A DNA stretch of 64,000 nt. It comes from Dasypus novemcinctus. Taxonomy: Eukaryota > Chordata > Mammalia > Cingulata > Dasypodidae. Made by a program: the position numbers and the translations under genes. The stretch covers positions 121,567,225 to 121,631,224 of the forward strand of contig NC_080683.1 in assembly GCF_030445035.2 (NCBI RefSeq), given 5' to 3'. The notes below the pieces were generated by a model. That model did no database searches, was not told where the DNA came from, and saw nothing but the letters and a program-made list of their open reading frames with translations. Positions 1 through 12,700 of the stretch are shown here, piece by piece (within the stretch, counting starts at the first letter, position 1; each line of letters opens with the position of its first letter).

Positions 1-701
1 CCATGTCCACACACTATTTGTCCTGACCCCAAGGCAGTGGGGGCAGGCAATACCAAAGTTCCATCTAAAACTTTAGGAAATGCAAGAGGGTCTGAGTTCT
101 TCATCATTACATATAAGGGTAAAGCACATCCCCGTACGACCAAGTCTAGGGACGACTGTCCTGTTTGCTGTGGCTGCTCCTTTAGAAGGCACACTGCCCG
201 CAGCAGGTGGGTGGCCCACCCCTGCAAGGTCAGCTCCTTTGGAGATGTCATGTGTAATTTGTACTTTAATAAACCATTATACCATTCAATCATGTGTACA
301 GCCTGCAGTCAATATGGAGCATGTAAGTGTCAATTAATATCTTCTTTTTTTGCCCAGGTTTGCACTTTGGAAACTGTGAAATGGGTGCCTCTGTCACTCC
401 ACCCCCATACTGGGCACTCAAAATATTCAGTGCCACAATGGTACCCTTTTGGGTGGCTATTTGGAATGGAAGGGCAAAAACTAAACCTGTGTTAGTATCC
501 ACAGCTGGAACAGGAACTTAGATCTTTAGCAGAGGGCAGGGGTCCACTATAATCTTCCTGCCATACCTGCAGGGGTCTATCTCCTTGCTTTACGACCCCT
601 TCTTTCATGGGCACCCAACATCTATGTGGGTATGACTTAGCACACAGCTCACAGGCTGTTACTGTGTTCATTGCATCTGCAGTTGTTAATGGGCTACCAT
701 A

Positions 702-1200
702 TCACCTGGTTATCTGCAGAAGGGTTTGAGCCCCCTCATGTCCCATCTGCCTATGTAGCCAGGTGGCCCATCCATCTGTCAGATGGTATAAAGTTCTTAC
801 TTGTGCTGGACTGTCTACAGCATCATTTCCTGGGCTTATGAGAGGTTTATGCCCTGCAACATGACAAACAGTTATGCTGCACTCTTGTCCTTTGTTCCAC
901 AAGTCCTTCCACAAATTTTGTCCCCAGAGAGGTCTTTTACCAATCATCCATTCTTGCTGCTCCCACTGGGGCAGCCCTAAAGTTAGTCCTTTGTACATGG
1001 CCCAACCATCTGTACACACGGTAAGGGGGCCAGGTTCGTGCATTATAACAAGCCACACTGCTCTCAGTTCAGCCCACTGGCTGCTTTGACAAAATTTGGT
1101 TTCAAACCAGATATCTTATGTATCCACTCGGATACCTACAGTAGTCTAAGACATCATCATGCTTCTGCTGGACCCATCAGTATACCAGACATCAGCTGGT
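702..1200 (-). pseudogene. ERV RNase H to integrase zinc-domain relic
   Basis: Minus-strand frames show YTDGSS near 1165-1190, then an AEL segment, then CTDGWAMYKGL and NDAVDSPAQVRTL, followed by HRQMGHEGAQ, the start of an integrase HHCC domain. The usual three acidic residues of RNase H can be placed, but a stop or frameshift lies between the first and the rest. Confidence 0.6.
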
Positions 1201-1946
1201 GTAGTGCCCATTCCATCCTTGTATGGGCTAGGCTCTAAAGCCTGGGGACCAGGAAGCCCTCTGCCTGAGGGGTCAACTTGACACTCTACTGGTCCTAATA
1301 CTTCCTGCAACTGTGCAGACAGGGGGCTAGTGCTCAACATTGCCTGCTGTTTCAAATATGCACGTCATTTGGCCAATGTGGACATCTAAGCCACCCCAGT
1401 CCTGGAGGCATTCAACCTCGAATGTACCTATCCTGCCACAGGGAGGGAGCTTCATACTAGGACTCGATGTGGTCCTGTAGGCACTTCACATGCTTGACGG
1501 GTGGCATACACTGCCGCTAACTGGCATTCGATGAGAGAATAGCAAGGTTCTGTCCCTTTCCATAGTTGAGACCAGAACCCTATGGGCACCCTGCATTTCT
1601 CATGTGTTTGCCAGAGGCCCCAGACACAACTGGCATCATGACAGGTGACATCAAGTTGGAAAGGCAGGGAATGATCAATAACTTACAAGGCCTGAGACTG
1701 ACTAACTGCCTGCTGGGCAGCTTGAAAAACATGTTCACAGGTATCAGTCCAGTCCCAAACACTTCCCTTCTTCTGGAGGGCATACAAGGGGCAGAGTATC
1801 TGTGCCAAATGAGGTATAGACACTCTCCAAATCCTAATAGGCCAGTAAATGCCTGTAACTGTTTTACAGTAGTAAGTCAGGGGTACGCTTGTACTGTATC
1901 TATTACTGCCTCAGGGATAACTTTTGTCTTACCAGCCAAACAACTC

Positions 1947-2502
1947 CTAAGAATGTGACAGATAGTCCAGGCCCTGGGACCTTTGTTTCACCACTGTCCA
2001 ACCCCATGTCATCAGCCTATCCTGTAGGTCTTTGGCTGCTTCTTCTAAATCTGAAAGAGAATCAGAGGTTAGCATGATGTCACCAATATAATAAAACAGA
2101 TGAACAGAGGATTTATGCATCCAAGCAGAGAAATCCTGTGCAATCAAATCATGACAGATGGTTGGACTATAAATATACCCTTGAGGAAGCACCAAGAAGG
2201 TCCACTGGCATCTTTCCCAAGTAAAGGCAAATTTGTTCTTGACTCTCTGGTGCAATATCTACTGAGAAAAAAGCATTAGCCAAATCCACCACACAATGAT
2301 ATTGTCCCAACACATGTGGTAGCTGATCAATGACCTCAAACATGATGGAACTGCTGATGTAGAGGTGGAGGCACTTATTCAGTTCATGGTAACCTACCAT
2401 CATGCACCATGTTCCCTCCAGCTTCTGGACAGGCCACACAGGGGCCACGCATGGCCTCCAGTCCTCTGACCTCCCTAATGGGGTTTTTGACCCTTTTGCC
2501 AA
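1947..2502 (-). pseudogene. ERV reverse transcriptase relic
   Basis: Two overlapping minus-strand frames, 2502-2167 and 2255-1947, together cover the RT fingers and palm: WPVQKLEGTW, the VVDLANAFFSVDI core aspartate segment, FLVLPQGY and YYIGDIML. The switch of frame between 2255 and 2167 marks an indel. The YIGD form at 2079-2090 lacks the first catalytic aspartate. Confidence 0.75.
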
Positions 2503-2655
2503 TTTTCATAGACATTGTCCTCTGGTTCTGCCCATAAAACACCTGGTAAATGGAGAGGATGTCCTATTAGAGGGATCTTTTTCCCCCTCAATTTTGTGTC
2601 CTGCTGTCCTGGTGCCAGCTCCTACAGTGGCATATCTGTCATGTTGCACTTACTA

Positions 2656-2810
2656 ATTAGCTTATGCGTGTGTCTGTAGAGTTTCAAGTTCATCCCCAGG
2701 AAGCTGAGTGCAGTTATGCTGTGTCACTGCATCCCAGATATAGCAAAGAAGTATCCAGGATGCTTAGGCTGTTTAACTATTGGGCTTTAGCTACCTCTAC
2801 AAGGAGTGAA
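2656..2810. other. Unassigned spacer
   Basis: A short stretch between the ERV relic and the next L1. I see no recognisable repeat or gene. Confidence 0.3.
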
Positions 2811-5455
2811 CCCTCTCTAACTCATTCCATGAGGCCAATATCATCTGCATACAAAAGTCAGGCAAAGATACCACAAGAAAATAAAATTATAGACCAATAT
2901 CCCACATGAATATAGATGCAAAATTACTCAACAAAATACATAGCAAATCAAACCCAATCGCATATTAAAATAATTATGTACTATAATCTAGTGGGATTTA
3001 TCCCAGGTATATAAGGGTAGTTCAGTATAAGGAAATCAACATAATATACCATATTAAGAGACTGAAGGAAAAATCTCACATGATCATCTCATTTGATGCA
3101 GAAAAGGCATTTGACAAAATCCAGCACTGCTTCTTGATAACAAAATCCCTAGAATACAAGGAATAGAGGAAAACTTCAACATGATTAAGGGCATATATGA
3201 AAAACCATCAGCTAACGTTCTACTTAATAGTGAAAGACTGAAAGCTTTCTCTCTAAGACCAGGAAAAAGACAAGGATGCCGACTGTCACCTCTGTTATTC
3301 AACATTGTACAGGAAGTTCTAGCTGGAGCAATCAGGCAAGAAAAAGAAATAAAAGACATGAATATGGAAAAGGAAGAAGTACAACTTTCTCTATTTTCAA
3401 ATGAAATGATCCTATATACAGAAAATCCACAGTACACTACTTGAATTAGCAAATGAATTCAGCAAACTTGCAGGGTACAAGATCAACATACAAAAATGAA
3501 GTGTTTCTACACACTAATAATGAGCAACCTGAAGAAGAAATCAAGAAATCAATATCATTTACAATAGCAACTGAAAGAATAAAATATCTAGTAATATATC
3601 TAGTCACATATGGAAAGGACGTGTACACAGAAAACTACAAAGCATTGCTAAAAGAAATCCAAGAAGACCTAAATAAATGGACAGACATTCCATGTTAGTG
3701 AATTAGAAGACTAAATATTGTTAAGATGTCAATTCTACCTAAAACGATTTACAGACTGAATGCAATCCCAATCAAAATTCCAACAGCATTCTTTCCTAAA
3801 ATGGAAAAGCCAATTGTCAAATCTCTATGGAAGGGTAAAGGAACCCAAATAGCCAAAGCCATCTTGAAAAAGAGGAATGGCATGGAGGACTCACACTTCC
3901 TTATCTTGAAACCTATTACAAAGTCACAGTAATCAAAACATAAAGTAGCAGTGCAGGGACAGACATACAAATCAATGGAATCCAATTTACAGTTTAAAAA
4001 TCAACCTCACATTTATAGCCAACTGGCTTTTGATAAGGGCACAAAGTCCACTCAATTGCAAGAATCACCTCTTCAACAAATGATTTTGGGAAAACTAGAT
4101 CTCTCCATTTGCAAAAGAAAGAAGGTGGATACCTACCTTACACCATATATGAAAATCAACTCAAAATGGATAAAAGACTCAAATATAAGACCCAGGACTA
4201 TCGAACTTCTAGAAGAACACATAGAAAAGCATCTTCAGGACCTTTTAGGCAATGGTTTCTTAGATTTACACCCAAATCACAAGCAAGAAAAAAAAATAAA
4301 ATAAAATAAATGAGTCCTCAGTAAAGTTAAAAACTTTTGTGCATCAAAGGACTTTATCATGAAAGTAAAAGGACAAACAGTACACTGGAAGAAAATATTT
4401 GGAAACCACTTATCCAATACAGGTACAATATTCAGAATATATAAAGAAATCCTACAACTCAACAACAAAAAGAAAGACAACGCATTTTAAAAATGGTCAA
4501 AAGACATGACTAGGCATTTCTTCAATGACATATAAATGGCCAAAAAGCACATGAAATGGGGCTCAATGTCATTAACTATGAGGGAAGTGAAAATCAGAAC
4601 CAAAATCAGATACCACTTCATAGCCACTAGAAGGACAATTATAAGAATAGAAAATTACAAGTGTTGGAGAGGATGTAGAGAAATAGAAACACTCCACCAT
4701 TGTTGATGGCACTGTAAAATGGTGCAGCTACTGTGGAAGACAGGTTGGCAATGCCTCAGAAAGTTAAATACAGAATTACTGTATGAATTGACAGTCCCAC
4801 TTATAGGTATATGTCCAAAATATTGCAAACAGAGAGTTGTAAATGGATATCCATAACAGCATTATACATAATTGCCAAAAAAACAGAAGCAACCCAAATG
4901 GCCATCAATGAAAGGATAACTAAAATGTGGTATGTACATAGAGTGGAATATTGTAAAAAGGAATGAAGTTCTGATACATGTAACCACATGGATGAATCTT
5001 AAAGACATTGGGTCAAATGAAATAAGCCAGACACAAAAGGACAAATATTGTATGATCTCACTGATATGAACTAATTGGAATAAGCAAAATCATGGAGTCA
5101 AAAACTAGAATATAGGTTACCAGGGACTAAAATGGAGGTGGGAAATGGAGAGCTCACACTTAAATTATGTAGAGTTTCTATTTAGAGTGGTGGAAAAGTT
5201 TTGTTAATGGATAGTGATGATGGTAGCACAACATTTTAAGCATAATTAGCAGCACTGAATTATATACTGAATGTAGCTAAAAGGAGAAATTTTAGGTTAC
5301 GTATATGTTACTAGAATAAAACAATAACATTTTTACTATACAACACATTGAACCCTTATGTAAACTATGGACTATAGCTAATAATAAATAATCATATTCT
5401 TTCATCAGTTTTAACAAGTGTACCATACAAATGCAAGATATTTAAAAATGGATTG
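2811..5455 (+). mobile_element. Old 5'-truncated L1: ORF2 RT onward plus 3' end
   Basis: A decayed L1 begins within the RT domain of ORF2, in the segment equivalent to N(S)F(Y)xAxIxLxPK. Frame pieces at 3181-3444, 3453-3698, 3726-3932 and 3951-4304 line up with ORF2p, including [16 protein letters not shown] and a mutated LFSNEMILY where FADD is expected, so the catalytic dyad is lost. The C-terminal part and the DxxK-like 3' segments continue to about 5060, followed by an AT-rich 3' UTR. It has many stops and frameshifts and is inactive. Confidence 0.85.
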
Positions 5456-5474
5456 AAAAGGATAAATCATGCTA

Positions 5475-6720
5475 ACTCAAATTAAAAGAAAGCTGAACTG
5501 GTGATATTAATATCAAGCAACATATATTTTAAAGCAAATAGTATTATCAAGGATAAAGAGGATCACTTCATTATGATAAATGGATCAATTCCTCAAGATG
5601 ACATAACAATCCTAAACATTTGTTCACCGAACTAATAATCTAATAACAGAGCTTCAAAATGCATGAAGCAAAAGCTGATAAAACTTCAGGGCAAAAAGAC
5701 AAATGCAAAATTATTCTTTGCAATTTCAACACCCTTATCACAATAACTGATGGGATAAATAGACAGAAAAGCAGTAAGTATAAAGAAGACTTTTAGCAAC
5801 AGTATCAAACTACTTGACCTAATGGCATTTATTGAATATTCTACCCCAAAACAGTCTAATATTCTTTTAAAATGTATATGGAACATTTACAAACACAAAA
5901 CATATTCTGGTCAAGAAAACACATCATATTGAATATAAAAGGATTCAAAACATAAAAATATATTGAGCAACTACAATGGAATTAAATAAGAACTCAGTAA
6001 TGGAAGATTATCTAGAAAATCCACAAATATGTTTAAACTAAGTAAAACACTTCTAAATGGCCCATAATTCAAAGAGGAAATTTTTTAAACTTGCAAAGCA
6101 TTTTAAATGGAATAATTTTTTAAAAAACTATAAAATACCATTTGTGGGATGCATTTAAGCAGTGCTTATAAGGAAATTTATAATACGAAATTCCCATATT
6201 AGAAGAAGAAAGGTCTCAAACCAATGACTTAAGCTTATATCTTAAAAATCTAGAAAAATTATAGCAAGTTAAATTCAAAGTACATATAAGAAAGGAGTTA
6301 TATTTAAAAGCAGAATTCAATGAAATAGAAAATATAAAAACACTAGAGAAAATCAATGAAATCAAAAGTTGATTTCTTGAGAGCTATAAAATTGATATGC
6401 CTGTGTTTGGACTGATCAGGAAAAAAAGAGAAGACACAATCAATACCAGGAATAAAAGATGTCACATCAATAGATTCTATAGCTATTAAAGAGACAATAA
6501 GGCAGCATTATGAACAATTTATGACAACAAATTCAACCAATATGAAATGCATGAATTCCTAGAAAGATAAAAACTACCAATGCCAATAAAAGAAGAAATC
6601 AATAACCTGAACAGCCTTATAGCTTTATGAAATGAATTGAATTAGAATTTTAAGAACTTTCCACAAAGGAAATTTTCATAAAGATAGCTTCAGTGGTTAA
6701 CTCTACCAAACCTTTAAAAA
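5475..6720 (+). mobile_element. Old L1 ORF2 fragment, left half of a split element
   Basis: This is strongly decayed L1 ORF2 sequence (end of endonuclease to start of RT). It runs without a gap into the sequence that resumes at 16481, once the younger L1 at 6727-16469 is removed: the left side ends in the segment for an L1 (S)TKPLK-like stretch and the right side starts with the FQKMKEDGIFPN-like segment. It is AT-rich and frame-broken. Confidence 0.65.
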
Positions 6721-6726
6721 AAAAAG

Positions 6727-8728
6727 ACGGGGGGCAGGGCAAGATGGTGGCTGAGTGAGCATACCTGATAATCTCTCCTGCAAAAAAGCAGCTGGGCAGC
6801 GTTGGAAATTCTTCGGGACCAGGATGTTTCGGCATTTTGCAGGGCAGGAGGTGTCTGGACATCGACTTGGTGGGAAGGTAACAGAGAAAATTCGTGTATA
6901 AGATAAAATTGAGGCTCTATTACATGGAGGTGGAAGTTGCGGGCAGGACGCTCCCTCCTGGCGTGGGCGGAGCTGCAGCATCAGCGCAGCAGCGGCAATT
7001 CCTGGAGGCTCTGTGGTACTGGGGAATCCATAAGCCCTGAGCAGGCTATTGGGGGGGCTAACAGGGCAGGAGGCCTTCGCAGACCACTTTGGGGAGACAA
7101 ACGGGAGTTTCATTGCGAGGCGGGGAATTTTTGATTGCGGACACAAATAATAGCACTTCTGGATAGAGCCTCACCCCCCAAGGCCGGCTGCCGATCTGCA
7201 GCAGCCTTAAATTTTTGACAATAAAGAGACATCACCAGGAGACTGTTTCAGGGACTGGCAGGGTGGGAGACATCTGGAAGCCGATTAGGGGAATATTTTG
7301 CGAAGCGTGGGAATTTCGGTTTTGGACTCTGTTATCCCCGTTTCCGGCTGGAGCCCCACCCCCGGGCCTGGCTACTGATCTGTGTCATTAAATTGGCTGC
7401 AGTGCAGAGGCGCCCCCAGGTGGCTGTTCCAGGGGCTTACAGGGTGGGAGGTGTCCTGAAGTCGAATTGGTGATACAGCCACAGAAGAGACCCGAGTGAG
7501 TGAGTGAATTGCGGGGTTCAGACACATAGGTCAGAGTTTGCGGATGTGACCTCTCCCATAGGGCTGGCACCCAGCTGCGGGGATCCCTGAAGGCTGTGTT
7601 GCACTGCGGTGCTCCCAGGCTCCCTGTTAACCAGATTTGAGGTTGCCAGGTCTGAGTCCCCTAAACCCTGGTGGCCCACACCCCAGAGACTCACACCTCT
7701 TGAGTCTTCAATATCACAGACTTTCCATCTTTGAATCTATAATGCCCTGAGGTCCATCTGAGGTCCTTGAATGTCCTAGCTCTCAATGTTTGCATTTTTA
7801 CTGTTTTGTTTTGTTTTTGTTTTTATTTTTTTTTTATTTTTTATTGTCCTGATTGCTAACATTGCATTATCTCCTAGTCTTTTCTCCCACTGTATCCCCC
7901 AAAGTATTTTTTTTCAGTTATTTAGGGGTTTTATTTGTTGTTGTTGTTGTAGTTGTTCTATATCTTTTTTTCTTTTCCTTACTTGTTCCCCTCCCTTTAC
8001 CCACCCCTTTTTTCTTTCTTTCTTTCTTCTCTTTTTTTTTTCTCTCTTGTCCCTCATTTTCTTCTTATTTTATTTTATCTTAATTATATAATAGGTGCTG
8101 CAGGGAACACCTCACATTTGCTGGGTTTCCTCATCCTCTGTTGCCTCATTTCTGTGTGAATTGATTTTGTCTACCTACACTATCCCCTTTCCCTTACATC
8201 TTGATATCCTCCATCATCTACTGTCTCTCCTATATTCCACCTCCCTTTCTTTGATCCCCAAAGTGTCTAACTCTTAATTTCTAATACCTTTGTTTTGTTT
8301 TCTGTCTTTTATCCACTCTTGAAACTATTGCCTTTCTTTTCTCTTTCCCTCTCTCATGAAAACACTAGCTTTTTAATTCATACCATATTCCTCCCATATT
8401 CAGTCGACTACCTCATTATAGGTACTTTACCTACTGCTATAACTCTACACAATTTACATGAATCTAATATCCATCCTCCCAGATCTCATATTGTTGCTCT
8501 GTTAACATTTATCACCAATACTACTTTACACTTTTTCCTTGCTTACACAATTGCCTTTCCCTGGCCCTAATACTTTCCTTTAAAGTGAACTCAACCAGCA
8601 ATAAGAAATTAGAATAAGAAGAACAAAGTGACAAAGAGAAGATATAACACTTACACAAAAGCAACAGCTAATTAATCCCCAAGACTGGACAAAGAAGCTA
8701 AGGAACTGATTAAACTCGTCAAGATAAA
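6727..8728 (+). promoter_or_regulatory. L1 5' UTR with degenerate ~190-bp repeats and pyrimidine-rich 3' half
   Basis: The GC-rich first part contains four degenerate units, starting near 6840, 7062, 7255 and 7436. Each opens with a form of cagggtgggaggtgtc, then gaagccgattgggg, and later (units 2-4) a cacccccxxggccxggct segment. This recalls the monomer promoters of rodent L1. From about 7780 to 8580 the sequence is strongly T/C-rich; the hydrophobic frames there are low-complexity artefacts. Confidence 0.65.
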
Positions 8729-9753
8729 ATGATGACCAGACAGCAACAAAAATCTACAAACCAAACCAGTAATCAGGAAAACATGGCTGAATCCAATCAA
8801 CAAACTAAAAACCAGGAAGGGGAGCAGAACTTCGCACAAGTAATTAAAGATCTCAGAACATATATCACCAACAAATTTAATGAAGTAAAGGAAGAGGTTA
8901 ACAACATGAAGACAACACTTGAGGGGAAATTGCAGACATACACAAAAAGATAACAGATATGATGGGAATGAACATCACAGTTCAAGAAATCAAAAATACA
9001 CTCGCAGCAAATATTAGCAGATTAGAAGAGGCAAAGCAGAGAATTAGTGATGTGGAAGAAAGTACATCGGAAATCAAACAGATAGTAGAATTGATCGATA
9101 AAAAGATAGAAAAAATCCAGCTAGGACTTAGGGACCTGAATGACAATGCAAAACACTCAAACATACGTATTATAGGCATCCCAGAAGGAAAAGGGAGGGG
9201 AAAGGGGTCAGAAGGAGTGTTGCAGGAAATAATGGCTGAAAACTTCCCAAATCTACTGAAAGAAACAGAAGTACATATCCAAGAAGCACAGCTCACCCCA
9301 ATCGTCATAAACCCCAACAGGCCCACCCCAAGACATATACTTGTCAAATTATCCAACACTCAAGACAAAGAGAAAATTCTAAAAGCAGCAAGAGAAAAGA
9401 AAACCATCACATACAAGGGAAGCTCCATAAGATTAAGTGCTGATTTCTCATCTGAAACCATGGAGGCAAGAAGGCAGTGGTATGATATAGTCAAGGTACT
9501 AAAAGAAAAAAATTTCCAACCAAGAATACTCTATCCAGCTAAACTAGCATTCAAAAATGATGGAGAGTTCAAAATATTCACAAATAAACAGAAACTAGAA
9601 GAGTATGCCAACAAGAAACCTCCCCTTCAAGAAATTCTAAAGGGAGTTCTGCAGGAAGAAAGGAAAAAACAGGACAGGCAGAGTTGGAGGAGAGTGAAAG
9701 AGCAACAAAAAAGACAAAAAGAGAAGGAAAACAAACAAACAAACAAAAAATGA
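8729..9753 (+). pseudogene. L1 ORF1 (RNA-binding chaperone), broken by one frameshift
   Basis: Frame 8729-8953 encodes the Q/N-rich N terminus (MMTRQQQKSTNQTSN) and the start of a coiled coil. A single indel near 8935-8950 then moves the frame, and 8959-9753 encodes the rest: the coiled coil (ISRLEEAKQRISDVEES), the RRM with NIRIIGIPEG, and the C-terminal domain with PRHILVKLSN and RILYPAKLAF. The protein would be about 340 residues, a normal L1 ORF1p size. In L1, ORF1p trimers coat the element RNA. The C terminus is Lys/Gln-rich. Confidence 0.88.
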
Positions 9754-9775
9754 CAAACACAAGTCCAATCAAAAT

Positions 9776-12700
9776 ATGGCTAACATGAATAATTCTTTGA
9801 AAGTAATAACACTGAATGTCAATGGATTAAATTCACCTATCAAAAGATTCAGACTGGGACATTGGATAAGGAAATATGACCCATCTATATGCTGTCTACA
9901 AGAGACACATCGTAGACCCAGAGACTCATGGAGGATGAAAGTGAGTGGTTGGAAAACAATCTTACAAGCAAACAATAACCAAAAAAAAGGCAGGAGTAGC
10001 TTTATTAATATCAGACAAAATAGACTTTAAATGTGAAACAATTGTGAGAGACAAAGAAGGATACTACATATTAGTGAAAGGGACAATCTGTCAAGAAGAA
10101 TGAACAATCATAAATATTTATCTCCTAACAAGGGTGCCTCTAAATATGTGAGGCAAATCTGGAAAAACTAAGTGAAAGAATAGATGCATCTACAATTATA
10201 GTGGGGAATTTTAATACACCACTATCAACTCTGGACAGAACATTTCAAAAAAGAGTCACTAAAGAAACAAAATATTTGAACAGTATATTAGAGGAGCTGG
10301 ATCTAATAGACATATACAGATCATTACACCTGAATAAACCAGGATATACATTTTTCTCAAGTGCACATGGATCATTCTCCAAGATACACCATATGCTAGG
10401 CCACAAAGAAAGGCTTAATGAATTCAGAAAGATCAAAATCATACAAAATAATATCTCTGACCACAGTGGAGTGAAGCTGGAAATTTGCAAGGGCCAGAGG
10501 CCCAGATTTCACACCAAGATTTGGAAATTAAACAGCACACTCTTAGAAAAACAGTGGGTCAAAGAGGAAATCTCAAAAGAAATCAATGACTACCTTGAAA
10601 CAAATGATAATGATAACACAACATACCAAAATTTATGGGATGCAGCAAAAGCAGTACTGAGAGGGAAATTTATATCCATAAATTCATACATCAAAAAAGA
10701 AGAAAGAGCAAAAATTGAAGAACTAACTGCACATTTGGAGGAATTAGAAAAAAAACAACAAAGTAATCCAACAGGAAGAAAGAAGGAAATAACAAAGATA
10801 AGAGCAGAGCTAAATGAAATGGAAAAAAGAAAGCACTTGAAAAGATAAACAAGACCAAGAGCTGGTTTTTTGAGATCAATAAAATTGACAAACCTTTAGT
10901 GAGACTAACAAAGAAAAAAAGAGAGAAGATGCAAATACACAAAATAAGAAATGAGAAAGGAGATATCACCACTGACCCCACAGAAATAAAGACTATCATA
11001 AGAGGATACTTTGAAAAACTATATTCCAACAAAAATGACAATTCAGAGGAAATGGACAAATTCCTAGAAACACATAAGCAACCTATATTGATGAAAGAAG
11101 AAATTGATGATCTCAACAAACCAATCACAAGTAAAGAGATAGAAACAGTCATTAAAAACCTCCCAATTAAGAAGAGCCCAAGGCCGGGCTGCTTCACAGG
11201 TGAATTCTACAAAACATTCCAGAAAGAACTAACCCTAATCCTGCTGAAACTCTTCCAAAAACTCAAAACAGAAGGAATATTGCCTAACTCCTTCTATGAT
11301 GCCAACATTACCCTAGTACCAAAGCCAAACAAAGACACCACAAGAAAGGAAAATTACAGACCAATTTCTCTAATGAACCTAGATGCAAAAATACTTAACA
11401 AAATACTTGCTAATCGTATTCAACAACACATTAAATGAATTATACACCACGACCAAGTGGGATTCATTCCAGGTACGCAAGGATGGTTCAACATAAGAAA
11501 ATCAATCAATGTAATACACCATATAAACAGATTGAAGGGAAAAAAATCCCATGATTTTATCTATAGATGCAGAAAAAGCATTTGACAAAATACAGCACAC
11601 TTTCTTGATAAAAACTTTCCAAAAGATCGGAATACAAGGAAATTTTTTGAACATGATAAAGAGTATATATGAAAAACCTACATCCAACATCTTTTACAAT
11701 GGAGAAATCCTAAAATCCTTCCCTCTAAAGTCAGGAACAAGACAAGGATGCCCACTCTCTCCCCTTCTATTTAACATTGTCTTAGAAGTACTTGCTCGAG
11801 CACTGAGGCAAGAACCAGATATAAAAGACATTCAAATTGGAAAGGAAGAAGTCAAAATTTCATTATTTGCAGATGACATGATCCTATACATAGAAAACCC
11901 TGAGAGGTCTACAACAAAGCTTCTAGAACTCATAAATGAGTTTAGTAAAGTTGCAGGTTATAAGATCAATGTAAAAATCAGTAGCATTTCTGTACACCAA
12001 TAATGAGCAAGATTAGGAGAAAATCAAGAAACAAATACCATTCACAATAGTAAATTAAAAAATCAAGTATTTAGGAATAAATTTAACTAAAGATGCAAAA
12101 AACTTATACACCAAGAACTATACAAGACTGTTCAAGAAAATCAAAGAAGACCTAAATAAATGGAAGAATACTCCCTGTTCATGGATAGGAAGACTAAATA
12201 TTATTAAGATGTCTATCCTACCAAAACTGATCTACACATTCAATGCAATCCCAATAAAAATCAACACAGCCTTCTTTAAGGAACTAGAAAAACTAACTAT
12301 GAAACTTATTTGGAAAGGAAAGAGGCCCCGAATAGCCAAAGACATATTGAAAAAGAAAAACGAAATTGGAGGAATCACACTACCTGACTTCAAAACATAC
12401 TACAAAGCTACAATAGTGAAAACAGCATGGTATTGGCATAAGGAGAGACACACAGACCAATGGAATTGAATTGAAAGTTCTGATATAGAACCTCATATAT
12501 ATAGCCATATAATATTCGATAAAGCCACCAAACACTCTCAACTGGGAGAGAGTGGCCTATTCAACAAATGGTGTCTGGAGAACTGGATAGCCATATGTAG
12601 AAGAATGAAAGAGGACTACCATCTCACACCTTATACAAAGATCAACTCAAGATGGATCAAAGACCTAAATATAAGAGCCAAGACCATAAAGACCTTGGAA

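Larger units (their letters stand above)
1..2655 (-). mobile_element. Endogenous retrovirus pol relic (class III-like), cut by the window edge
   Basis: Read on the minus strand this is a decayed retroviral pol gene. The RT runs from about 2502 down to 1947 in two frames, with the motifs VLPQG and YIGD. RNase H runs from about 1200 to 830 with YTDGSS, an AEL glutamate and a CTDG aspartate. Integrase runs from about 760 to 1, with an HRQMGH zinc-finger half and a DTNTGLVFALPF core segment. The catalytic YxDD motif is YIGD, so the first aspartate is missing. Stops and frameshifts separate the pieces. No LTR is seen; the 3' part lies before base 1. The layout and motifs resemble ERV-L/HERV-S type elements, but the class assignment is an inference. 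It is a fossil, not a functional virus. Confidence 0.75.

Noticed and set aside
7786..8570. Hydrophobic Phe/Leu/Ser-rich frames
   Set aside because: Products of the pyrimidine-rich tract in the L1 5' UTR, not membrane proteins.
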